Below are positions 34,774 through 46,841 of a stretch of DNA of 64,000 bases, piece by piece. Below the pieces are notes generated by a model. It saw nothing but the letters and a program-made list of their open reading frames with translations. It did no database searches and was not told where the DNA came from. Position numbers and translations under genes: made by a program. The DNA comes from Amylostereum areolatum (taxonomy: Eukaryota; Basidiomycota; Agaricomycetes; Russulales; Stereaceae), in assembly GCA_012932865.1 (NCBI GenBank), contig SAXG01000001.1:1663693-1727692 (forward strand), read 5' to 3'. Numbering within the stretch: the first letter of the stretch is position 1; each line of letters starts with the position of its first letter.

Positions 34774-36488
34774 ACACCACCATCGCTTCCGAATCCTCCC
34801 CCCGTGCCACCACTCCAGACTTCCCTCTTGGCTTCACTCGTGGAGCTAACCCAGGCGAGTACTACGCCCTCACCCTCGGTGGACGACGAACCGTACATTG
34901 GACACACGACGATGGAGTCACTGCCCAGTGGTACTTCAACAATGAGGAAGGTTTCCCTTACGTCGAACAGACTGATATCGACGTTGCGGCGCAGGAGCAC
35001 AACCGTATCTATAACCCCCAGACCCCCAAACGAGAAGAAGTCGCCACTGCTCCTCAAGAAGAAGGCTCCCCTCCACCTCCACCGCGACGAGACCAGCCTT
35101 GGTCTGTTCCCCTTGGTATCAGATTCGACGAGCGTACAAAGAAGTGGTACGCCTACAAGAAGAACGGACGTGCAGTTGTAGAGTGGTATCCCAGCTTCTA
35201 CGACACAGACATTGATCGTTGGACCTGGGCCACAGGTGAAAAACCATTCCTCTTAGACGAAGAACTCGAGGTCGCTGCAGAAGCATTCTACAGGATCACT
35301 CTTGCACACAACGAACGTGTCGCATCCTTCCGCAATGCACTCGCAGTTCCCCTACCCCCCTCTACCCCAGGCTCTCCAGCCGTTCAAAGTCCCCATCAGT
35401 CCCCTGCTGCCCCTGTTAACCCTCTTCCCCTATTTCAACCACCCGCAACCACCATGTCTCAACCAGCCTCAACCACCCCCACCCCCTCCACCGGCGAGAT
35501 AGGCGTTAAGCCTAAACCTTTCACTGGCAATCACAAAGAGTCGCGTTGCTTCAAAAATGCTATCCGCATGTTCCTTAGGGCAAATAGCAAGAAGTACGCA
35601 AGCGACGATGACCAGATACAGCTGATGCTTTCCTTGATGGAAGGCTCAGTCGCCGGCGTATGGGCAGAGCTGCGCCAGGAGGAGATCCTCGATGCCGAGG
35701 ATAACAAGCCAGCGGGTACAACCACTCGTGCGAAGTGGCTCCCCCTCAAGGAGGTCCTCACCCAGTTCGACAAGGACTTCAAGCAGTTTGATGAGACCAT
35801 CACCTCTCAGAATGCCCTTGCAGACCTCAGGCAGGGCGACCGCCCCATGCAGCAGTACATCACCAAATTCGAGTCCCTCCTCCCACGCTCAGGATTCCAA
35901 GGCGAGTCCGTTCTCTACTTCTTCAAAGAAGGATTGAACAGTGGCCTTCGCAAGGAATGCGAGAGGACTTGGCCGCTCCCTACCACTATTGACGACTGGA
36001 AGGTTCGTGCATGTGCGCTCAATGAAGCCTTTCTCTGCAACCACCGGCTCGCATCGCCTGCAGACCGGAAGCAGAAGACCTTGTCATCGACCACTAGCGC
36101 ACGACCCTCATCCTCCACCAGCAGTGGACCGCGTGTTGGAGCAGTCAGCACCCAAGGAGGGCGTCCAGGACGTCTCACTGATGCTGAGCGCGAGCGCCTG
36201 CACAAGGAAGGTGGTTGTTTCCTCTGTCGCCAACCAGGTCACATGCTGCGCGACTGCCCGAACAAGGACTCGAGCAGTGGAAGACGTGTAGGAGCGTTGG
36301 AAACTGACTCAAACTCAGGAGTACCCTCCGCGCATGCTCCCTCATCCCCTCAAGCGGCAACAACCTCAAATGCGGATCCAGTCAAGGAGATGTCGGTCCT
36401 GATCAACAAGATGAAGAAGTTGGGCAAGGAGGAGCGTGAGGAGGCCGCGGCGATGTTGAAGGATCTTGCTGGCGGTTTGGATTTTTAG
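34774..36488 (+). CDS. gag of gypsy B
   Basis: The frame is open from just after ORF0 to TAG 36486-36488. The upstream part (DFPLGFTRGANPGEYYALTL, DERTKKWYAYKKNGRAVVEW) precedes the first ATG at 35454 (MSQPASTTP). Capsid blocks: FKNAIRMFLRANSKKYASD and LNSGLRKECERTWPLP. CCHC knuckle: CFLCRQPGHMLRDC. It ends GAT-TTT-TAG and overlaps pol in the -1 frame. No internal stop. Confidence 0.85.
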
Positions 36489-36654
36489 AGCGCCCCCCAG
36501 TCGTGTCATCTGTGGGTGGCAAAGGTTTTTCTATGGCATCGTCAAATCGTTTCTCTGTACTATCATCCATGCAATCCAGTGAGCGTGTCCTTCCAACCTG
36601 CTTGAAATTGTCAACGGTCACGAAGAATAGGCACACGCCCTCAATATTGCTAGA
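36487..36654 (+). pseudogene. gypsy B pol, N-terminal stub, cut by gypsy C
   Basis: The -1 frame after gag reads ERPPVVSSVGGKGFS to RHTPSILL, the leader of the protease. It is interrupted at 36655 by the gypsy C LTR after CTAGA; the frame resumes exactly at 46842 (VKLIGRVTG). Confidence 0.88.
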
Positions 36655-37163
36655 TGTTACAACTCGATCAAGGTATTCCATTTCCTGTTACCTTAACAAG
36701 AAGGACATCGCTAACCGACGGATTACGACTGTGCCCCAGCTCGTAACCATCTCGACGACGCAGCCACAACTGTGCCACAGATCGTAGCCGTCTCAATGAC
36801 GCAGCCACGACTGTGCCCCAGTCGTGTACCCGTAGATACCTGATACGACCGTTACCAGATGTACATATATTTACTCGATCTCCTTTTCTATAAAAGGAGA
36901 CTCGATGAACGAGCTATTCTCCAGCTCGTTCTCTTTGTAAATACAGGACTGTTCTAAATAGAACCTCCTCTTCAAACACTAAAGAGAATCCTCAGCATAC
37001 TAAGTCGATAAGCTCGCCTAAGTCTTCAGCGAAGACTTACTGCTTCGCGCATCGACATCCACCTTCGTATAACCGAGACATCTGGATCACCTGATCCCAC
37101 TTCTCACGCGTAAGAGTACTGTAGCCTGAGCCACTTGTCACGTGATAAGGACCGTCCTTAACA
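36655..37163 (+). repeat. 5' LTR of gypsy C
   Basis: TATAAAAG at 36889-36896. Short perfect inverted repeats follow: AACGAGCT...AGCTCGTT, GTTCTAAATAGAAC and AAGTCTTCAGCGAAGACTT, able to fold in the transcript leader. Confidence 0.95.
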
Positions 37164-37240
37164 CTAGAACGAGCTCTCCTCTACACCAGCTCACCCTACA
37201 GTTTGGCGCAGAGCGTCAAACAAAAAAACCCACCACGTAG

Positions 37241-39295
37241 CCAGCGGAACAACCCGCTGAGAAAAGACCATCAGACTTTGAGATCCCTCAGCTCCAATCA
37301 AATTGCCAACGAGATTTCCCAAACGGAAACGAAGATCATCACTGGACATTTGATCCCTATCATCTCCTTTTCTACTATGACGGAGCCTTCATCGCGAAAG
37401 AAAGCAAAGGGACATACACATATCAGTGGAACCCACCCATATACAGATACAACCTTCCCCCAGCAGCAGAATACTACAAAGATAGATCCAAAAGAGAAAA
37501 AGAAGACGGAAGCTACGACAACTCACACTGGAAGCGCCCAGATTATTCAAGACCTCATATCGGGCCCCTCTCATCAGAAGAACTCTGGAAACACCCGGAC
37601 GCACAGAAAGTCGAAGAGAAGCCTTACACCGGGAATATTAAGGACTACTGGGAATTTGATCCAGATACCGACACAGCCAATACAACAACCGAACCATAGA
37701 ACCCTCAAACCGAACTCCAGCATCCTCAAGAAACCGCAACAACTGCACTGCCTCCAGAGGAAACCGCACCAGAACCTAAGAGAGCTATATCAAGCAACCG
37801 AACTAAGTCCGATCCCGGAAGAAGTCGAGAACGCAGCCCATCGAGCGCAGCAGAAACGGAAGAACATACAGAGAACCCGACAAGATCTCCATCACCTGCA
37901 TCAAACGACGACATCTTCGGAACCACACAAGGAAGAAAAGGAAATCTATTCGGAAAACCCAAAAACATCGCATCAATGGGAGACACCGCCACCTCGATAC
38001 CCAACCCCGCCACCACACTTGGCAATGTCCCCCCTGGAGAGACTAATGTACCGCGCCAGACGCCTGCAACTCCAACACCAGCCGATCCCGCAAAACCGAG
38101 ACATGAGACTCGATTCCCTATAGGACTTGGCCTGGTCGAACCAATAGGGTGGAAAATGCCATCACCACAATCACCATCACTTTCCGACCGATCGGCCAAT
38201 AATAAGAAAGGAAAAGAAGTTCAGGACTACGTATTTGGAAGAGGAGCAACCACGGATCTTCCGAAAGGATCAAGACACCCACCAGGGAATTCCCCACCGG
38301 GAGGAACAGGAACAACCGGATCAAAACCCAAAGACAAGGATAAAGGATTCAAACTAAATGCATTAGGAGTATACGACGGAAGGGATCAGGCAAAAGCAGC
38401 AAAGTTCATAGAACAATGCGTACTTCGCTTCATAGCATTCCCCAATGCATATGCTGCCAACATGCGTAAGATAACCTTCATACTCTCGCATCTCACCGAT
38501 GGACCTGCCCTTCACTGGGCGTCCCTTTTAATAAGCAAAATTGACAAGATACGAGATCGCGGTCTAGATCCAGAAGTATACCTTCCATGGACGGTGTTCC
38601 GCGACTACTTCTTAGAAACCTTTGGAGAAATAGACCCAGGAAGGGACGCTAGATTCAACATACAGCGCCTGGAACAAGGTACCATGGAAACCAAGGATTA
38701 TATCACGATCTTCAGAGACTATGCCATGGAAGCTGGTTACGATCATAAAGCATTGATCGACCAATTCAAGAGAGGACTGCGCAACGATATCGTAGTTGAG
38801 ATCCTCAAGAGAGATCATATCTCGAACGATATCGATGAATGGTATGAACTCGCATTGCGCATTGATAATAACTGGCGAGAAGCTCAAGCATTCCAATGGC
38901 ATTACACAAGACCAATGAACCCGACGAGCGACCTCACACTCTTGTACAAGAAACCACAGACATACGTTCCATTCAGAAGAGGAAACGGAAATAAAGGAAA
39001 CGTTACAACCGCCAGAGTCGCTCAAACGGGAAACAACGGCCGAAACTTCAGACGCCTTACCCCGCAAGAACGCACAGAACTCCAGAAATCAGGATCATGC
39101 TTCTACTGCCAAAAGCCAGGACACATCTCCAGGAACTGCCCCGAGAAACGTACCCAAACAACGATCAATGCACGAACAGCAAATCTGACATCAGAAGAAT
39201 CCCCGATTGATCAGATCACCAAGCTTGTGAACAAGATGGACAGCGAAACGTTTGCACGCACTGCCAACATGTTCAAAGACAATCAGGGTTTTTGA
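37241..39295 (+). pseudogene. gag of gypsy C, one premature stop upstream
   Basis: The frame is open from 37241 and protein-like throughout (WTFDPYHLLFYYDGAF, YTYQWNPPIYRYNLPP), with TAG 37697-37699 (probably CAG). The first in-frame ATG is 37976 (MGDTATSIPNP). Then an acidic/Pro linker, capsid (FIEQCVLRFIAFPNAYAANM, DYFLETFGEIDPGRDARFN, GLRNDIVVEIL) and CCHC knuckle (CFYCQKPGHISRNC). The end reads CAG-GGT-TTT-TGA, which contains G-GGT-TTT in register, a classic -1 slippery heptamer, before the pol overlap. The 306-codon ORF at 37203-38123 in another frame is a shadow. Confidence 0.82.
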
Positions 39296-42200
39296 ATCGT
39301 CCTTCAAACACGGCTGTTGAAAGGACACAGACAATAAACTTTTCAAGTCAATCTCCTGTGCAGAAAACAGAAGATGATGTAAATAGAACAGTGTATATAA
39401 GGTCATACCAAGACGGAGCAATGCACGCTCCATCAATTCATATACCTGTTATGTTTCATGGAAAGTTCCGTAAAGCCGCAGCAAAAGCGCTACTAGATAG
39501 CAGAGCAAGCAGCACCCTGATCCATCCAGATTTCGTGCGAAAACACAAGATGAATCTGATCCAACTTAAGAAACCGATACCAATATACAACATTGACGGA
39601 TCTCGGAACACTCTGGGAGAGATCAAACAGAAAGTATACCTTCCGATGACAATGGAAGGGATCAACGGAGAAATTCACCGCGAAAACCTAGGACTATTTG
39701 TCACAGCCCTAGGAGGAGACGAAGTAATCTTAGGAACCCCTTGGCTCAAAAAACACAATCCTAACATTGATTGGAGAAAGAGACAGATTACACTACAGAC
39801 ATGTCCAGGTACGTGCTCCACTACGAGTAAAACAATGATCGTCCAAGGAAAGGACAAACCCTTTCTACAATCATTCGAAGAACAAAAGGCGAACCATCAC
39901 ACAACAATAGAAGAACAAGAAGATCCCGAATTCGATTCCGATCTCGTCGAGATCGAGACAATCAGAACATTCTATGGGAAAGCTAACATAGAAATGATAC
40001 CAGTTGCAGAAGAAACAAACGAAACCAATACCTGGATAACAGCAAGAGCAACTAAGGCACAAGAACTCGCAGAAAGAGCGGCCATGGGAGAGAAGAAGAA
40101 GACACTCGACGAGATGATTCCACCCAGCTACAAACAGTATCAGAAGGTATTCGAAAAGAAAGCGTCGGAACGCTTCCCAATCAGTAGACCCTGGGATCAT
40201 GCGATCGACCTGACCGAAGGATGGAAACCTCGAAATTGTAAACTGTATCCAATGACAGTACCAGAACGAAAGGAACTGGACACATTTGTGGACGAACATC
40301 TACGAAAAGGATACATCCGAGAATCAAAATCAGAGATATCATCGCCCTTCTTTTTTATCAAGAAGAAAGATGGATCTCTTCGACCAGTACAGGACTATCG
40401 CTATCTCAACTCCATCACAGTAAAAAATGAATACCCGATCCCGCTCATCTCAGATCTCATCGACAAACTAAAAGGCGCTAAGATCTTCTCAAAGCTCGAT
40501 CTCCGATGGGGATACAACAATGTTCGAATCAAAGAAGGGGATCAATGGAAAGCTGCGTTCAAAACAAACAGAGGCCTGTTCGAACCAATGGTAATGTTCT
40601 TCGGACTAACCAACTCGCCCGCAACATTCCAAGCAATGATGAATGCACTATTCAAAGGATTAATAGATACAGGAAAAGTAGTGGTATACATGGACGACAT
40701 ATTGATATTCACGGAAACACTCGATGAACATAGAAGACTGATGAGAGAAGCTCTTCAAATTCTGGAACGGAACGATCTATTCCTAAAACCCGAAAAGTGC
40801 TTCTTCGAACAATCATCAGTCGAATACCTAGGCGTGATAATCACGCATAACAAGGTACAGATGGACCCGATCAAAGTTCAAGGACTATCCGAATGGCCTA
40901 CACTGAAAAAGGTAAAAGAAGTTCAATCATTCCTCGGATTTGGAAATTTCTATCGACGCTTCATCAAAGACTATTCTAAGATCGCAAGACCACTATTCCA
41001 ACTTACAAAGAAGGACCATGACTGGAACTGGACGACCAAATGTGAAAATACCTTCAACAGACTGAAACACAAATTCACGTCGTCCCCAGTCTTGATCATG
41101 CCTGACGAAAACAAACCATTCCGCATCGAAAGCGACGCCTCCGACTTCGCGTACGGGGCTATCCTATCACAACCAGATGAAACCGAAAAATGGCACCCGG
41201 TCGCGTACCTGTCCAAATCACTGTCACCTGCGGAACAGAATTACGAGATATACGACAAAGAACTTTTAGGAGTAGTAAAGGCCCTAGAACACTGGAGACA
41301 CTATCTAGAAGGAGTGAACTACAAGATCGAGATCTGGACAGATCATAAAAATCTAGAATATTTTACAACAGCTCAGAAACTCAATCGACGACAAGCGCGA
41401 TGGAGCTTGTACCTATCCCGCTTCGACTACACCCTAGTGCACAAGCCAGGGAGTACAAACAAAGCGGACGGACTTTCCAGAAGATTAGATCATAAAGAAG
41501 ACATTCCAGACAACGACGAACGAATCCTACTCCATCCTTCGATATTCAAGGCTAGAGCCACCGGAAGAGGAACAGTCGAAGCAGTCGGAGATAAAGAACT
41601 TCTCAAGGAACTAAGGAACTTCTCACACCTAGATGATGAAGTTTAGACAGCACTAGATACGATCAAAAGATCGGGACCACGTACCCTTGCAAAAGGAATC
41701 GAAGATTGGAACTTTGAGAACGATTTGATCATCAGGAAAGGAAAGATCTACGTACCACAGAATCTCGAACTTCGACGTATGATCCTAAAATCGCATCATG
41801 ATCTCCAAACGATTGGACATCCAGGCGAAATAAAAACTCTAGAACTGGTACAAAGAAACTTTTGGTGGCCAAAGATGATTTCCTTCGTAAAAGGCTATGT
41901 TCAAGGATGTCCCGTATGCCAATCAACAAAGAACATCACGCATCCAGCAAAACATCCATTACAACCTACGGAAATACCAGAACGACCATGGGAAACAATC
42001 ACATCAGACTTCATCACAGATCTTCCGATCTCCAATGGATTTGATTTGATCAATGTAGTCGTCGACAGGTTCACCAAAACCACAGTATTCACACCGTGCC
42101 TAAAGACAATCAACGCAGAAGAGACAGCCGATCTTCTGATCGACAACGTCTACAGACGATTCGGACTATGGAAAAGAATGATATCAGACAGAGGTCCTCA

Positions 42201-43176
42201 ATTCGCATCCAAAGTATTCCAATCCATCTGCGAAAGTCTTGGAATTATCTCATCACTCAGTACGGCGTATCATCCCCAAACAGATGGCGAGACGGAAAGG
42301 GTGAATCAGGAATTAGAACAATATCTTCGAGCATTTTGCAACGGAGATCAAACGAATTGGGCAAAACTTTTACCAAAAGCAGAATTTGCACACAATATAC
42401 GACAACATTCAGCTACGAAAACTTCCCCATTTGAACTCCTACATGGATACCAACCGGTTTTCAACCCAACAGTACCAACCGATCCGCGAATACCGACAGC
42501 CGAAGAAAGAATAAAGAACTTTAAGGACGCGTGGGACAACGCAGAAGCAAGTCTGGAAATAGCTGCTAAATTGATGAAAATGCAGCATGATCAAACATTC
42601 ACACTACGAGATCAACTCAAACAGGGCGACCAAGTATGGTTAGATGGTAAAAATCTTAACACGGTATACCCAAAAACCAAGCTAGCACCGAAGCGGTTCG
42701 GCCCATTCAAAATTGAAAAGGTTATAGGACCAGTAACCTATCGTTTGGAACTACCAACGAAATGGAAAATACATCCAGTATTTCACGCGACGCTGTTAAT
42801 TCCGTTCAAAGAAACAGAACAACATGGCGAAGCTTATGAAAAACCACCTCCGGAACTAGTAAACGACGAAGAACTCTACGAACTAGAAACAATAATAGCC
42901 TCAAAACTAGACAAACGATATTCCGAACCATTACATTACTTCGTAAAATGGAAAGGCTACCCAGACTCCGGTAACACATGGGAACCAGCATCTAATCTCG
43001 AAGGATCAAAAGCTGCGATTGCAGAGTTCCACCGGAATAACCCGAAGGCACCGAAGTTGCCACCACAGCCAATCAGAGATACCAACGCAGAATCTACTGA
43101 TCCTGACGAGATCACTGCAACGCAGCAGGAACGAAGGCCAGCACGACGAAAGAAACGCAAGACAAAACACTGGTGA
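39292..43176 (+). pseudogene. pol of gypsy C, one stop and an altered protease motif
   Basis: Protease reads LLDSRASSTLI: the Gly of the catalytic Asp-Ser-Gly is Arg (AGA for GGA), likely inactive. RT: RPVQDYRYLN, YMDDILIF, EYLGVIITHN; RNase [27 protein letters not shown] 41644-41646 splits the frame; the same frame continues (TALDTIKRSGPRTL), so CAG is the likely ancestor. Integrase: zinc-binding H2C2 (GHPGEIKTLELVQ...CPVCQ), SDFITDLP, SDRGPQF, AYHPQTDGETERVN. Chromodomain: YFVKWKGYPDSGNTW. The protein ends in a basic tail (RRPARRKKRKTKHW). Apart from these two changes pol is complete. Confidence 0.92.
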
Positions 43177-43316
43177 GACTCAACACCATTCAGGCGAATG
43201 CACTGCCAAAGAAGAGGGGATAAAAACCCTATGGGTTCAACGGGACAGACCACCAATGTCCACCACCCCAAACACAGCCAACACTTCCTCCACCAATCCA
43301 ATCGTCACACCCAGCA

Positions 43317-45246
43317 ATGTCGACCGCCTCCGCCTCGTCTGCAACAAAGTACACCACTCTCAACAGGAACGAACCCTCTGCGGAGACTGCTTCATCGCTC
43401 GATCGGCAGCAATCCTCGCAATTAAGCCAGTACCTCCTCCGTCTAGGTCAGGACCAGACGGAAGAACAAGGGGTAAGCCGCTTAGAAGCACACAGAAGAA
43501 CCCTGACTGAAGCACCCGGATTCCTCACAGGTGCTAATGCAATCCCCGTGGCCCGGAGCGACGGAAGTCCAGACGCCCAATTCTCCGATACTAGAAAGCC
43601 AGATAGCCCGCATGATAGCCGGAGTAGCGCTCGAGCAGGCCAGGGAACGGATCGACGACCTCAAGAGGGAGTCGGCCGACGTCCAGAACATCTTGGAGAA
43701 TCACATCAAGATGCTCAACGGAGAACTCCTCCAGGTAGACTCGAGGTACCTGACGCTCTCGACCGAAATAGAGGAATGAGAGGTCAAACTTCTTCTACGA
43801 TTCCGGAAGCTAGCGCAGCGGCTATACTCAATGTCGCAGAACTCCGAAAGTTCCTCGCTGAAGTTGGACACCGAGTCAACTGGCTCAATTGGGAAAGACA
43901 CACCTTCCGTGCCGCTTACGAAGGAGAAATCCTCTGAAGGCGAATGGAAACTACCGGAGTCCCCCATATGTCGTCACGCGATGGCCCCGACATTGACCTC
44001 ATCTTCCATGGATATCACATCTCCCCGGGCTACACTATTTGACCCAATCCCATCACATCCGCCCTCGCCAGACCCCCATCTCTTCCTAACGCCCCTCCGC
44101 GACCCATCACCGCTCCCACACCGCCAGGACCCCTACCCATCCCTGGACTCACCCAGACTAACCCCATCCAGCCTCCTGTCGCTAGAAACGGAATACCCGG
44201 AGAGCTATCCGGACAGCCCCTGCCAGGAGAGCTATCCGGACAGCCCCTGGCTTCCCCAGAGCCCAGACAACCGGCCGGAAAACCCCCAACAGAAAGTCCG
44301 CGACAAGTACCTAGGACATCTTCTCTGCTGCCAACGGTGCCTAGACCGCCAACTCCATTCCCAGTTTCTACTGACGACACTCCCATGCCGTGGCACGGGA
44401 GTCCCCCTGCCTATCCCTCATTCTTACGCTTGCACCCCGACCACGTTCGAGATCCCATCACCCAAGATCCCCGAGTCACCCCACAGCGACATAAACATGA
44501 TCCTGTCGACCCCGACGGAAGACCGCTCAAGCGAACCAGAGATGCCGCTTTCCCCGATGCATCGGGTGATGGAGAACTTCAACGAACTCCAGAAGATAGT
44601 CGATCGGATGATGGAGGAACGCGCTTGCCGGAGACAAGAACTCGACTCAACGGACGAGTCGGACAGTTCGGCGGACAAATCGGACAGTTCGGCAGACAAG
44701 GCGGAAGAAACAGCCGAGAATCCCTCGGACCAATGGAGCAACGAGCCAACCACATGGACACAAGAGAAGTGGGACGTGATTCCCGTGAAGCCGCGGAAAC
44801 GTTGCTGGAAATGCGGCGAGCGAGGCCATCTCCGCCGAGATTGTCCCCGTCACAAGAACGATCCCCCTCACTTCCCCCAATCACGGTCTTACTACCCTCT
44901 CCGGTCACGGACTCCTCTTCCTCGCCCACGCCCGAACCATCCGGATATCAGTTACGGTCCAGGAACACTGATGTCCCACCCCCACCTCCGACGTACCGAC
45001 ACTACTGCCCGCGCCCACAGGCAGCTCCTGGGATTCCTCACACGACGTGAGAGCCTAGCGCACGAAGCCGCCCAACATGCCACTGAACAGTGGTTATACT
45101 GGGAGGATGCGGTACTCCGCACTCAGCAGGAACCTCCTTCGCGCTTCAACCATTCTTGGCGCGTCGATGATCTCTTCTGGAAGGAAGAAGACTGGGACCT
45201 GCAGGAAGCAGAGGAATCGAAGGATCACTGGCCGGAACCCTGGTAA
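43317..45246 (+). pseudogene. Extra ORF3 of gypsy C: coiled coil, Pro-rich region, zinc knuckle
   Basis: The first part reads MSTASASSATKYTT with a Gln-rich coiled-coil stretch (RQQSSQLSQYLLRLGQDQTE). A frame change near 43540 leads to VALEQARERIDDLKRESADV and KMLNGELLQVDSRYLTL, also coiled coil. TGA 43777-43779 (probably CGA) interrupts, then 43831-45246 is open: a long Pro/Ser/Asp-rich region, a short direct repeat (ESYPDSP twice), an acidic Ser-Asp repeat and a CCHC knuckle CWKCGERGHLRRDC, ending DHWPEPW. It lies downstream of a complete pol, so this is a second zinc-knuckle protein, distinct from gag. No known family; it could be a duplicated gag-like or accessory protein. Confidence 0.6.
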
Positions 45247-45640
45247 GCGCGCGGACAGACTTTTATCCACCATACGCACTCGGACTTTCTCTCTCATCAT
45301 CATCATTATCACGTTTTTACATTCATCACTACAATACTTCTCGGACTGATCACGGACTGCGCCCTCATTCGCACGCATATTTTCCTCGGACTTCTCTACT
45401 GTACAGGTTCCTATCGCTATGAGGAAGGCGAAGTGTTTGACATTCTCCCTGTGACGCGCTGGACGCGTCGCTTACTTACGACCCATGCCTGACTATGTAC
45501 GATTCTCGCTTACGATTACAGACAATGATTACATCATCATTGTCCTCCCACATCGCAAGGATAAAAGGCGAGCCACTAAAACAACGAAATCCTCAGACAT
45601 CGTCTAACAAACCAACTTGCACCGTCCAAACCAACCAAAT

Positions 45641-46054
45641 ATGTCGTCTACTCTCGCATCCTCCTCGCGCAACCTCTCCACCGTCGACCACACTCCTCCT
45701 ACCACTCCTCCTCCCTCGCCCGTCCCTTCACGCACTCCCACACCCGACCCACGTGACGAAGAACTCCTCCATCATCTCAAGCGAGTCACGGAACTCCTAA
45801 ACCGTCCGGACGTCGCACGCGCCATGAAGAGGCCGAGAAGCCTCGACGAAGAAGCGATGCAGGAGTCGAAGCAAAGATGTGGCATCAAAGGGCTCTTCCA
45901 GAAACACGGGCCCCGGTTCAAAAGCCCGGACCATGCGACGACGGCTAGGATAGGGCATCGGTTAGGGTCTCCCACGATAGACGGGGAGGATATCAAAGTG
46001 GTGGAGGTATTGCTGAAGCGGCAGAATAGAATTCTATCGCTTGATTCCGGATAA
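45641..46054 (+). CDS. Extra ORF4 of gypsy C (137 aa), unknown
   Basis: Starts MSSTLASSSRNLSTVDHTPP with a Thr/Pro-rich N-terminus, then a helical part (DEELLHHLKRVTELLNRPDV) and a basic C-terminal half (RPRSLDEEAMQESKQRCGIK). No premature stop. Its end overlaps the region from which the membrane ORF at 46098 is read. Function unknown. Confidence 0.45.
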   Translation: MSSTLASSSRNLSTVDHTPPTTPPPSPVPSRTPTPDPRDEELLHHLKRVTELLNRPDVARAMKRPRSLDEEAMQESKQRCGIKGLFQKHGPRFKSPDHATTARIGHRLGSPTIDGEDIKVVEVLLKRQNRILSLDSG

Positions 46055-46097
46055 GGATAAAAGAAGTGAACATCAAAACAAAAAACTTAGAAGCGTG

Positions 46098-46327
46098 ATG
46101 CAGCCCACACAATCACCTGATCTTACGATCTTCACCATAACCACCCCTCGTTGGCTCATCATCGTCCTAAGCGTCATCGTAGGACTCACGATCCTCACCC
46201 TTCTCGCGTCAACCATCTTCCTTCAGCGATGGCGTCGAGCGAGTGATCAACAACCCGTTCAAGACATCCCGATGGAAGCAATACGATTCATGAATCTACG
46301 GGACGTAGATTCTAGAGAGGGGGCTAG
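46098..46327 (+). CDS. Extra ORF5 of gypsy C: small single-pass membrane protein in the env position
   Basis: MQPTQSPDLTIFTITTPRW is followed by about 22 hydrophobic residues (LIIVLSVIVGLTILTLLAST), then RWRR, so a positive-inside anchor with a cytoplasmic tail is likely. It runs to the start of the 3' LTR and stays open into it (TAG at 46458-46460, total 120 residues), as in elements whose last ORF overlaps the LTR. No signal peptide, fusion peptide or Cys-rich ectodomain is visible, so I do not call it an envelope gene; it only shares the position and an anchor. Confidence 0.5.
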
Positions 46328-46836
46328 TGTTACAACTCGATCAAGGTATTCCATTTCCTGTTACCTTAACAAGAAGGACGTTGCTAACCGATGGATTACG
46401 ACTGTGCCCCAGCTCGTAACCATCTCGACGACGCAGCCACAACTGTGCCACAGATTGTAGCCGTCTCAACGACGCAGCCACAACTGTGCCCCAGTCACGT
46501 ACCCGTAGATACCTGATACGACCGTTACCAGATGTACATATATTTACTCGATCTCCTTTCCTATAAAAGGAGACTCGATGAACGAGCTATTCCCCAGCTC
46601 GTTCTCTTTGTAAATACAGGACTGTTCTAAATAGAACCTCCTCTTCAAACACTAAAGAGAATCCTCAGCATACTAAGTCGATAAGCTCGCCTAAGTCTTC
46701 AGCGAAGACTTACTGCTTCGCGTATCGACATCCACCTTCGTATAACCGAGACGTCTGGATCACCTGATCCCACTTCTCACGCGTAAGAGTACTGTAGCCT
46801 GAGCCGCTTGTCACGTGATAAGGACCGTCCTTAACA
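46328..46836 (+). repeat. 3' LTR of gypsy C
   Basis: Same length as the 5' LTR; about 13 differences by eye, all transitions. Confidence 0.95.
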
Positions 46837-46841
46837 CTAGA

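Larger units (their letters stand above)
36655..46836 (+). mobile_element. Ty3/gypsy chromovirus C (10182 bp) with extra ORFs after pol
   Basis: LTRs 36655-37163 and 46328-46836, both 509 bp, ends TGTTA...TAACA, perfect CTAGA duplication (36650-36654 and 46837-46841). The innermost and only uninterrupted element of the nest. gag and pol are followed by about 3 kb holding three further ORFs, about 3 kb more than A or B. Confidence 0.95.

Noticed and set aside
37203..38123. 306-codon ORF upstream of gypsy C gag
   Set aside because: Gln/His/Thr/Pro-rich product in a different frame from gag; the gag frame is open across the same region with far more protein-like composition.
46098..46327. Calling the membrane ORF of gypsy C an envelope gene
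   Set aside because: Only a single anchor and the position agree; no signal peptide, cleavage site, fusion peptide or Cys-rich ectodomain is visible.
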